A stretch of 64,000 bases of DNA from Ampelomyces quisqualis (Eukaryota > Ascomycota > Dothideomycetes > Pleosporales > Phaeosphaeriaceae): positions 868,001 through 932,000 of the forward strand of contig JAGTXZ010000021.1 in assembly GCA_018398575.1 (NCBI GenBank), read 5' to 3'. Below are positions 11,399-19,699 of the stretch, in pieces. Positions within the stretch are counted from its first letter, which is position 1. Every line of letters begins with the position of its first letter. The notes under the pieces are model-generated. The model did no database searches and was not told the DNA's origin. It worked only from the letters and a program-made list of their open reading frames with translations. Position numbers and translations under genes: made by a program.

Positions 11399-14300
11399 AT
11401 GAACCATCCGACTCCATCGAACGTACCGAGTGCGCCTTTAGGCACTACCGCTATCACAGCAATAGCTACTGGCATCGGGATTAGTCTTATCTGCATCATT
11501 GCGCTCATCGTTCTACTGGTTCGGGCTGTGCGAAACCACAAGCAGCTTCTCGCTGATCTGGAAGAGCGAGGGGTATCTATTGCACAGGCGCGAGGCGAAG
11601 CGCGCAATTCCCTAACACGGCCTCGTACTGTCTTGAGGCGCAACACTGTTCTACCATTCAATAGGAACTCGGGATGGGGCACCTTGACATCATTAGAGAC
11701 TATCAAATCTGCGGAGTCATGTGGCATGGTCGCGCATTATGTACCTCCGAAGCCATCTGATGCCGCGAAAAAGGCTAGCCGGTTGTCCTGGCCTTTCCAT
11801 ACGAGGCGCGTGTCTGGCCACAGCATACACTTGAAGAGGATGAAAGGTCCGAGGCTGTCTACCGTGTTGGAAGATCCAAAGCCATCGGCACTGGTGCCTG
11901 TTCTGAACAAGTCTCATCCCAATGTGAGCAGACCGTCTTTGACTGAGTCGTACCATGAAAGCAGGCGGTCGTCTTCCCAATCTCTGCTACAGTACCACCC
12001 TGCCTTTCGAAACTCGATGCCCGACCGGCCACCGGCGCCTCAAGATCGACCGAGCTCTGGTAATCCGTTCTTTCGCTCAGGGGCAAATGATCGTCTTCAG
12101 CGTGCAAGGTCTTTTGCAGATGTACCTACAGAACCGTTATCACGACCTCCGCTCCGCGCCAGATCCGCAAGTCTAAGCGACAGGGTGTCTGGCCAGGCTC
12201 CGGATGTCATTTTACCACCACTCCCACTAGACATTGCGCGCATTAACAGCGAAGCAAAACGACGTAGCCAGCTCAAACGCATACCTTCCAAGCAGTCTGA
12301 ATGCAGTGTAGAATCGGCAAACACTTCGATACTTGCCAGTGGGGCAAGCCCAGTCGTGCCTCCGGTCGCGAAACGACGAGCACAAAAGATCACTAAGCCT
12401 CGGACTCGAGGTTCAAACAATGTAGGATCGCGGCCTTTCAGAGACTCATTAGACCTCCGAGCGAAGGTGCTAGGACTGCGACTTACTCCTAGCAATAGCC
12501 CGCTGCGAACGGATCTACCCTCACCTGAAGTAAAAGATCCCTTTTTAGAGACTAAGAGCATCCTGTCGGAGGAATTGGGATCGAAGACTCGTAAGGATGC
12601 GCGTCCTTCGCGACCTACCACTATGGACAATATTCCGTCTTCCAACGCCAGCCCCAATAATGTGGCTTGTCCCACCACGCCAAAGCGTAAGCTGACATCG
12701 CAAACATACTCTGAAGGCTCTCCTGAGCGACAGAAGCGGAGTACTGCAGCACCAAGGGCCTTCAATGGCGTAGCTGTCCGATCTCCCAAGAGACAACATT
12801 CCCAGACATCATCAAGAAGCAGTGGTGGCAATCCGTTCCAATGGGACCCTTCACCACTCGCTTCTGCCATTAAGCCCTCAGCACTCAAAGGAAGTCCGAG
12901 TGCACGCCAAGGTCATCGTAGGAAGAACAGCGTTCGCATCTCCTTGGTGCCGACGTTCCATGGACCACCAACTCGAAGTCCAAGTCCATCTTTCTTGGTC
13001 GGGGATGTGGAGGACGCCACCGAGGGCACTACCATAGAGAAGCCTACAGCTGGCCTGGGACTTGCTGTTCCAGCCAGCCCTCGCGCATTACCGACGCCCC
13101 CAAGCTCTTCAACATTTGCGCCGGAATTGAAGTTCCCCACAACATCCCTTCGCGCTTCTTTAACTTCTACTTCGCCTACCTTGCCACTGGTTGGATACGA
13201 TCAGTCGTTTGTTGTCTTTCCGACGGATCAAGTCCTCAACGAACTATCGCAGCTTGAAAGAGATCAAACGAGTAGAGGTTCAGTCATCAGCTTGCCAAAA
13301 AATTCGGAGTGGCCCTCCACAATGAACTCGGTCACTACAAACGACTCGAGTGAAAAGGCATCAGCTGCGGCAAATGGCTATGGTTGCCGTCGTGACCCGC
13401 ACATACCCGAAACGCCCTATCTTGCCCAAGTTCCCTTCCGGCCCGAGACGCCAGAGGATGAGCAAGCGCAGTGCTACTCCAGCTTTATTGATCTGGACAT
13501 TTACGACTCCGAGCGTTCAAACTCGGCTTATCAGACTCCCATAATTTCATCGGCGCGAGCCTGGCAATCTGGCTTCGCTGCGATACCGGAGGAGTCATCA
13601 GTCAGTTCTCAGAGGACAGTCGATTTTGATCATGAGCGCCATGAGGACTCACCGCCAATCTCACCAAAAAGTGCATCGCCGCCAAAGTTGAACTTGTTCG
13701 AAAGAGCAGCCTACAATCTCCCTGTGTATGCCACTACCATTCCAGAAGAGACCCCGGATACCATCGATCCTTTTTTACTGAGCAAAGACACGTTCGCATT
13801 GCTCAACCATACGATCAAAGGCACCGAAAATGGCTTAATAAGTCTACCAAATAGCAGTCGATCAAGCTTAGCCCTAGCGATACCTCAGACGCAGAAGCTG
13901 GCTGATTCGGCTTTCGAGCCGCTACTTCAAGCCGCATTCCCTTCCGGCTCGCCAACCCGACATGGCCACGAGTCGCCAGTCCTTGGACATGTCCAGTCAG
14001 AAGTGAGTTCTGTGTACTCGTTACCTTCTCCGCTACCATCACTATCGCCTGCATCGTCTCCCATCGAGTTACCAAGTCCAGTCATGCCTTGCTCGCCACG
14101 ACCATCGCATGCAAGATTGCCTATGTCAGCTCCTTCTGTAGCCATTGATTTTTCGGATATGCCGAGACTAGCCCCGTCGCCACAAGAACCGGGACGATCA
14201 GCGCCTCGTCCTCTACGTACCTCAATAGCAGCATTGAGGCGCATGAATTCGGACGTGGCGAACACGAGGAAGGAGAAGGCCGGGCGCGGAGAACGGAGAT

Positions 14301-15010
14301 ATTTGAGGTTGGGCTGGGAGGACAGTACCCCTTTACCGGGAGATGAGAGCTGGCTGGATGATATGGAAGATGATCAAAGCACTCAGATGAGTGACCTAGA
14401 GGGGATCAGCTTAGCGGCTGATGCATTGGACGAGTGGGATGAAGGCCAGACTATCCTGGACCTCAATGAGGGAAGCACGTTGGACTCCATCTCCACAATT
14501 ACCCCGGACACCGAATCATGCGCTCCTCTGTCTGGGGCAGAAGAACAAGAGGACACTATGGCGGGCGCTGAAGAGCCGGAAAGCAATATCTGGGACGACA
14601 GCGAAAAGTTTTGGAACTCACAAACACCACCACGGCCGTCATCGCCCACAAAACCTAAAGACGACTTCCAATACCGCGTTTCTTCACCACTTGCATCGCC
14701 AGCACTATCGATATCCACAACAGATACTGTCAAGCCGAGCAAAAAGCGAGACTTTAAAGTTGCAAAGGACTCCTCCCCCTTGCCTCTCTCACCCACCGCG
14801 AACCGTGAGAAAGGCCGCGGACGAAAGAAGCGACGCGAGAGTGTCGATGAAGATGCGGTTGCCGGTGCATCGAGCTCGAGATATGGGAAACGGAGCGTGC
14901 TCGGTGTGGGCACGGCGAATGTGAGGATTCAAGTAACGAGCCCGAGTGGGCGAATTGTGACTGGTACGCCGGGGAGTTTGTACGATTCGCAGGGGTTTTT
15001 AAGGTATTGA
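11399..15010 (+). CDS. Large single-pass membrane protein with disordered Ser/Pro-rich tail
   Basis: One uninterrupted frame of 1,203 codons. I do not recognise a catalytic domain. Residues about 14-42 (TTAITAIATGIGISLICIIALIVLLV) form a transmembrane helix close to the N terminus, followed by RAVRNHKQ, so the bulk is probably cytosolic (N-out). The rest is Ser/Pro/Arg-rich low complexity with many basic-Ser clusters (for example RARSASLSD, RTSIAALRRMNSD), which look like phosphorylation or 14-3-3 type sites. An acidic stretch lies near residues 980-1060. Near the end is a lysine/arginine cluster (GRGRKKRRE). The last residues, VTSPSGRIVTGTPGSLYDSQGFLRY, are ordered in character and likely conserved. 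A scaffold or cell-cortex protein is possible but unproven. Coding status is strong because of the length and balanced codon use. Confidence 0.85.
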   Translation: MNHPTPSNVPSAPLGTTAITAIATGIGISLICIIALIVLLVRAVRNHKQLLADLEERGVSIAQARGEARNSLTRPRTVLRRNTVLPFNRNSGWGTLTSLETIKSAESCGMVAHYVPPKPSDAAKKASRLSWPFHTRRVSGHSIHLKRMKGPRLSTVLEDPKPSALVPVLNKSHPNVSRPSLTESYHESRRSSSQSLLQYHPAFRNSMPDRPPAPQDRPSSGNPFFRSGANDRLQRARSFADVPTEPLSRPPLRARSASLSDRVSGQAPDVILPPLPLDIARINSEAKRRSQLKRIPSKQSECSVESANTSILASGASPVVPPVAKRRAQKITKPRTRGSNNVGSRPFRDSLDLRAKVLGLRLTPSNSPLRTDLPSPEVKDPFLETKSILSEELGSKTRKDARPSRPTTMDNIPSSNASPNNVACPTTPKRKLTSQTYSEGSPERQKRSTAAPRAFNGVAVRSPKRQHSQTSSRSSGGNPFQWDPSPLASAIKPSALKGSPSARQGHRRKNSVRISLVPTFHGPPTRSPSPSFLVGDVEDATEGTTIEKPTAGLGLAVPASPRALPTPPSSSTFAPELKFPTTSLRASLTSTSPTLPLVGYDQSFVVFPTDQVLNELSQLERDQTSRGSVISLPKNSEWPSTMNSVTTNDSSEKASAAANGYGCRRDPHIPETPYLAQVPFRPETPEDEQAQCYSSFIDLDIYDSERSNSAYQTPIISSARAWQSGFAAIPEESSVSSQRTVDFDHERHEDSPPISPKSASPPKLNLFERAAYNLPVYATTIPEETPDTIDPFLLSKDTFALLNHTIKGTENGLISLPNSSRSSLALAIPQTQKLADSAFEPLLQAAFPSGSPTRHGHESPVLGHVQSEVSSVYSLPSPLPSLSPASSPIELPSPVMPCSPRPSHARLPMSAPSVAIDFSDMPRLAPSPQEPGRSAPRPLRTSIAALRRMNSDVANTRKEKAGRGERRYLRLGWEDSTPLPGDESWLDDMEDDQSTQMSDLEGISLAADALDEWDEGQTILDLNEGSTLDSISTITPDTESCAPLSGAEEQEDTMAGAEEPESNIWDDSEKFWNSQTPPRPSSPTKPKDDFQYRVSSPLASPALSISTTDTVKPSKKRDFKVAKDSSPLPLSPTANREKGRGRKKRRESVDEDAVAGASSSRYGKRSVLGVGTANVRIQVTSPSGRIVTGTPGSLYDSQGFLRY

Positions 15011-15144
15011 GTAATGAGTAATGTATGCATAGAAAATGAATAATATCAATATTTTAGACAGGTAGTAGGAAGCATTTTGATTTCCAATCTCTCTGATGTG
15101 GGCAGTGAAGTCCACAGGTCTGTCATGGAATCTCTTGTATCAGG

Positions 15145-17020
15145 TTACACAACGCGACCCTTGACCTGCTTGATGTTCTTGATGTTGATGTCCCGCCAGA
15201 ATGCCGCTGCTACCAAGGCACACGACAGCATGCAAATACTCGTAATGAGCATCAGCCTCTGCGAGTCCGCATATGCCTGCGCAATACCCATCCTCTCTGG
15301 CGACCCCCATTTGTACGATAGCTGTGTCGGCAACGAAGAGTAAATGTTCTTGACGTTTGTGCCCGCAGGAACATTCTTGACGAGGTTGTTGTAGAACGTG
15401 CCGGTCCAGATTGCAGCCGAAACAGTGCTTCCAACCGCACCACCAATCGAGCAGAATAAGTTGAGCACAGCGATGATGACAGCCATATGCTGATGATCCG
15501 ACGGCGCCATCATTGCCAGCTCGCCCGCAATGACAATCGAACCGCCCGCCGCAGCCGTAAAGACTTGCGTCATGACGATAAAGCCCACGCTTGTACCTGG
15601 CTGACGGAAATGAATCATCAACCCGATCGCCAGAATATCAAGCGGAAGCGCGAAAAACACAGCCACCCACTTGAACCTCCCCGTGATCTTAATCGCCGGC
15701 CCCACAGCTGCCAAGCACCAGAAACACGACACCACGCGGTTCACGCTGGTGACGTAGCTCGCGTTCCGGACGTTCAAGTTCCACACAACCTGCAGCATGG
15801 AGCCAAAGTACGAGCCCCAGACGGCGCTGTTGAAGTACACGAACACGAACATGATGCCTGCGAGGAAGACGGTGCGGTCGAGAAGCAACGCATACGGGAT
15901 GAAGGTCACAGGGGCGTAGAATTTCTCCCAGATGGGGAATGCCAACAGGAGTACGAAGCCAGCGACAATCATGCCGATAATCGTGGGCGATTCCCATTTC
16001 TTGGCTTGGTAGGACCATAGACTGAATGGGAGCAGGAAGAGCGCCATGCCGGACACGAGGATCAGAATCCCCACGGCGTCGATGTCGACGCAGAATTTCT
16101 TGAGGGAGGATGGGCTCCAGTTGATATGGCGGGGTTCCAGAAGGCCTTGCTTGCGCGCTTTGCGGTCATTGTATAGCACGAGAATGGCGAGCGGGATTAC
16201 CACCACAGGGATGATGATGGTGAAGATGCCAAAGGCCCAGCGCCAGCCTGGGCCGGCGAGGACGGATTGTGCGACGGGGCCGCCGACCCAGGTGGTGATT
16301 ATGTAGGGGGAGGTGGCGAAGGAGAGCATGAGGGCGCGGTTTTTCAACGTGGATGTGTCCGCGATGAAGACGGTTAGGATGTACGAGACTGCTTGGGAGC
16401 TGGTGTGTTGTTAGTCATGTTTGTTTGCTTGAAGTGTAATATCTGTTGCGTACCCTGTTGATGAAAAGACTTGAGCTGCGGCGTATGTTTCGACGTTGCG
16501 ACACGAAGCCATCATTATGTAGCCGACCATCCAGACGAAGAGAGACAGCAAGAGACCTTGAGGTCGACCCCACATGTCGAGGAGCTTTGCCAGAGGGATC
16601 TTGCTCAGACCACCAATGATGGAAGACATAATACCAGTCGCGGCAGTGAGCGAATGGAGACGGAAGGCACTAGTAACGTATGGGTTCATGGCTCGAACGA
16701 CGACTTCTTGAAGCGCGGTCACAAAGTAGATCCACCAAATGCTGACAGACAGTTAGTTGTTGTGTGCCACTGAGGAGCTTGCAAGTTACTTACATCACAT
16801 ATGCTCCGATAAGATGGTACTTCGTCCACACGGTCGTCGCAGCCTCGACAGCCTTGACACCAGCCTGCGCGTTACCGGATAGACTCTCGTCATCCTGCCC
16901 TTTCTCAGACGGAGTACCGGACTGTACACCTTTCTCAGGATCGGGAGTGGCCTGAATCTCAGGATCGACAGGTCTGACTTCCTCGTTGGTCTTGTTCTTC
17001 GAAAGGCCGAGGAACACCAT
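15145..17020 (-). CDS. Siderophore-iron transporter (MFS, SIT family)
   Basis: Proton-symport uptake of ferric siderophores at the plasma membrane or vesicles. Three exons, 17020-16794, 16741-16454 and 16399-15145, join to 589 residues, the usual SIT length. The N-terminal 50 residues are hydrophilic and Glu/Pro/Ser-rich. The hydrophobic pattern then fits about 14 membrane segments. Motifs include WWIYFVTALQEVVVRAMNPY, SSIIGGLSKIPLAKLLDMWGR (the MFS loop 2-3 signature region), SQAVSYILTVFIADTSTLKNRA, and the late loop SAAIWTGTFYNNL followed by YADSQRLMLI near the C terminus, as in MirB/Sit1-like proteins. The start is the first ATG in a good context (caacATGG); the frame extends upstream only through a TTG. 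The siderophore carried cannot be told from sequence. An exact SreA-type GATA site lies about 330 bp upstream, which supports iron-repressed expression. Confidence 0.9.
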
Positions 17021-17700
17021 GTTGCGAGACGAGCGCAGGTGCAATTAAGCTAGTAAATCGGGTGAAGAAGATGCAAGATAGTTCCGACAAGGTGCAAGCA
17101 CATATACCTCTTGCACTTAGTTCTGTTCCTACATCGCCCGTGCCATGTGCCCACCTTAACCCGCTGTTCACTCCCAGCACAATGGCACGGCACAGCGATT
17201 ATGCCATTCACAACCACTCAACGTGCGCCTCCCACCATCACATGGGTCAAAAGACTGCATCCACATTAGCCTGCAGGTCTTGGCTCTACAATTATGGACG
17301 ATCTTCCTATTCATGGCGCGGTGGATCGAAGCGCTGTCAGTAAAAGTTTTATCAGATCATCAGATTAGATCCATGGAAGCTAGGCCGGCCGAAATTTGTG
17401 GGGCCGCAAAATGATTTCGAGAAGGTGATTGGAGTGGGCTTGGGCAATGTTACAGCATCATCCCAGCTATAACGATTGGTGGCGTTTGGGGCCAAAATGC
17501 CGCACAGTATTATCACTGTAATATTTTTTGCACAAGGGGGCTGGCCACAAGGGTCGCCTTAACATAGGTAAAAGTAGCCTCTTGTCGATTTTTTAGTAGG
17601 AATGCTTACCGTACACACTGCGGTACAAACGCGGTGTTAAATACCCCGCGTGGAATTGTGTAAAAAAACCCTGCAGAATTCCCTCTAGAAACACTGCAAA
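17021..17700. other. Upstream region of the siderophore transporter grading into the RIP island
   Basis: No gene seen. The first 400 bp should be the promoter and 5' UTR of the leftward transporter gene. From about 17,500 base composition shifts towards the AT-rich island, with tracts such as taatattttttgc. Confidence 0.6.
17349..17357 (-). promoter_or_regulatory. SreA-type iron GATA-factor site (ATCTGATAA)
   Basis: The plus strand reads TTATCAGAT, so the minus strand reads ATCTGATAA. That is an exact match to the ATCWGATAA site described for the fungal iron-responsive GATA repressors (SreA/SRE/Fep1 family). It lies 329-337 bp upstream of the start codon of a siderophore transporter, the classic target class of that regulator. 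A 9-mer with one ambiguous base occurs by chance about once in 60 kb counting both strands, so the context carries most of the weight. Confidence 0.6.
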
Positions 17701-17707
17701 GTTGTCT

Positions 17708-17751
17708 ATATTTACATAGTCTATGTAAATATACCTGCTAAACAGGTATAT
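17708..17751. repeat. Palindromes at the head of the minisatellite
   Basis: ATATTTACATAG (17708-17719) and CTATGTAAATAT (17721-17732) form 12-bp perfect arms around one base. Overlapping this, ATATACCTG (17730-17738) pairs with CAGGTATAT (17743-17751). The left arm is therefore an inverted copy of the 21-bp unit that follows, placed head to head with the array. Confidence 0.85.
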
Positions 17752-17931
17752 TTACGCAGAGAGCAGGTATATTTACACAGCAAGTAGGTATATTTACATA
17801 ATAAGCAGGTATATTTACACAATAAGTAGGTATATTTACACAATAAGCAGGTATATTTACATAATAAGCAGGTATATTTATACAATAAGCAGGTATATTT
17901 ACACAATAAGTAGGTATATTTACACAGTAGT
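17743..17931 (+). repeat. 21-bp minisatellite, nine units
   Basis: Units begin at 17743, 17764, 17785, 17806, 17827, 17848, 17869, 17890 and 17911. The consensus is CAGGTATATTTACACAATAAG. Differences between units are almost all C/T or G/A (CAGG or TAGG, ACACA or ACATA), as RIP would give. Because 21 is a multiple of three, the minus strand stays open over 61 codons as a 7-residue repeat; I regard that frame as a by-product of the period. Confidence 0.95.
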
Positions 17932-18536
17932 AATGTAACGTTAGAATCTAGTTTATAATTAGAGCAATTTATATCCTATCTTTTAGAATAACCTAGCTTG
18001 TTAACTAAGAATAGCAATTTTGAAGTTGTTTTTTAGGTTGTATTAAAGTAGAACACCTAAGCTACTCTAACAAGATCTATAATATAGTCTACTAACACCT
18101 ATATTATATTATTATTTTCTTTATCTACTATTTAAGGATGTAGTGTTAATTTACTAGCTAGTTTTACTCTTTAATATCTTGCAATTCTAGCCTAGCTTAA
18201 TATATTAGCTAGATTTTAGAAAAGTGTTATAATAGTGCTAAAGGACAGAAGCGCTATTATTTGTTCTAAGTTAGCGTAGAATATTATAAAAGCGTTACTT
18301 TACAATATAAGGTTCTGCAAACGCGTAGAAAATACACTAACTCTTGCTCTAGTTAGTAGTATAAGATTCTTATATATAACAAGGTTGTAGGGCGCTGTCT
18401 CTATATACTAGCAGGCTAGAAGGTTATCTATCTGTCTTAGTTTATATTACTATTTAGAATCTATTCTTACGTTTATGTAACGTATAAGGCAGTATACTAT
18501 AGGCGTTAGATCTTTTTTAGTTACTATTTGTAAGGA
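17932..18536. other. RIP-degraded DNA, unassigned
   Basis: AT-rich, dense in TAG/CTA/TTA, with no readable frame. It precedes the outer Gypsy element and may be the remains of an older transposon into which that element inserted. Confidence 0.5.
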
Positions 18537-18602
18537 TGCTACAGCGTAGAGCTGTTAGTTACGCAGTAATGCGCCTGCGCTATAATAACGCTACTCTAGC
18601 GT
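18537..18602 (+). repeat. Element 2 5' LTR, left part
   Basis: First 66 bp of the outer 5' LTR. It aligns without gaps with 32023-32088. It is cut after AGCGT, the target site of element 1. Confidence 0.93.
18598..18602. repeat. Target-site duplication AGCGT of element 1, left copy
   Basis: AGCGT directly abuts the left LTR of element 1. The second copy is at 25379-25383 on the other side. Confidence 0.93.
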
Positions 18603-19060
18603 TGTTAAGACTGTTAGTCTAGTAGCAAACAATAAGAATGCTAGTGTAGACTAGGGGTACAGCTAAAGTTAGTTTTCGCAGATAGGTGTAGAGTTGCTTT
18701 AGATACAAAGGGTATTATTACTAAGACAGTAAAGGCTAGGGCTTTCTAAAAAGAGTAACAATAGTTAGATAGCTTAATATAACTAACTTAAGCGTCTGTA
18801 ACATAAGTTAAACACACTAATCTATAAGGGCTTATTGTAGTTCCTATATACTTAGTCTTTCTTATAGTTCTTATTGCTCTTAATCTTTATTATAGATTCT
18901 TATAGTTTCTTGTTGTAAGAAATAGTAAGACTAAATAAGACTAATAAGAAGGTTACGTAACATACTTAGTGTACTATATCCCTGCACTAGGTCTGAATCT
19001 TGCAACCTGTTCCCTTGTTTATTTATAACGTCTTATGTTCCCTGTTAGAGGTTTGTAACA
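18603..19060 (-). repeat. Element 1 3' LTR (458 bp)
   Basis: Begins TGTTAAGACT and ends GTTTGTAACA on the plus strand. Same length as the partner LTR at 24921-25378. Confidence 0.95.
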
Positions 19061-19075
19061 CTATTCTCCTCTTTT
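19061..19075 (-). other. Polypurine tract of element 1
   Basis: The minus strand reads AAAAGAGGAGAATAG immediately before the 3' LTR. This is the expected primer site for plus-strand DNA synthesis and fixes the element's orientation as minus. Confidence 0.75.
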
Positions 19076-19158
19076 ACTCTTATGTCCTTATAAGTTCTTA
19101 GGCTGTGTATTATTGTTGTCTTTAAGGTAATTGTATTAACAACAAAGGGTTATTTGCT

Positions 19159-19617
19159 ATAGTAGCCTGCGCCTAATGTTCTTAGAAGAGCTTACCTTGT
19201 AAGCTATTGTTGTTAAGCAAGAAGTATAGAAACTGCAAGTCTGTAGGTGCAAAAGAGTGTGTTCTGCAGGACATCCTACTACTAGATTTTTTGAAGCTAG
19301 ACTAACAAATAAGAGAGTTAGAATAGCAGGAGGAGTTAAAAGAAGCTGCGTTAGCAATAGATAAGACAGAGGTAGAGTTAGTAGTACTCTAGATGCGTGC
19401 GCGTTAGAACAAATTGCGCTATATACAAAAGTAGAAGCTAGCTCTTTGTTGCAAGGAGCAGCGTATTTTTGATGCTAGTCTGCTAATACTAGAGAAGTTA
19501 GATGCTCTAGAATTATTAAACTAAGCTGTAGATTAATTATTAATCCTAAAGGGGTCTAGTTCTTGTTCTGCCCTGTAGCACAGTAATAGTGCGTTAGGAG
19601 TAGTTAGCAATTTATAA
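19159..19617 (+). pseudogene. Antisense accessory gene relic: Zn(II)2Cys6 cluster plus coiled coil
   Basis: A plus-strand frame inside the minus-oriented element 1, between integrase and the 3' LTR. Reading in frame from 19168, Cys codons fall at 19168, 19177, 19198, 19234 and 19258, with a Tyr (TAT) codon at 19225. The spacing is C-x2-C-x6-C-x8-Y-x2-C-x7-C, exactly the fungal Zn(II)2Cys6 binuclear cluster if the Tyr was a Cys (TGT to TAT is a RIP change). After it comes a Glu/Lys/Leu-rich helical region (QEELKEAALAIDKTEVELVVL, with more heptad-like sequence to about 19530). The stops inside are TAA and TAG. The initiator is lost; ATA at 19159 may be a former ATG. The frame ends at TAA 19615-19617. 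A DNA-binding regulator is the obvious reading, but the coiled coil and cluster alone do not prove it. Confidence 0.7.
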
Positions 19618-19699
19618 GGTTTGTCTTAGGTTCCTATGTATTTTCTAAGTTGTTGTAACCTAACCATTTGACTAGGTATTCTTTTTAGCAGTTGTTGTC

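Noticed and set aside
17721..17906. Minus-strand ORF of KYTCLLC repeats
   Set aside because: Arises because the 21-bp minisatellite period is a multiple of three; no other sign of coding.
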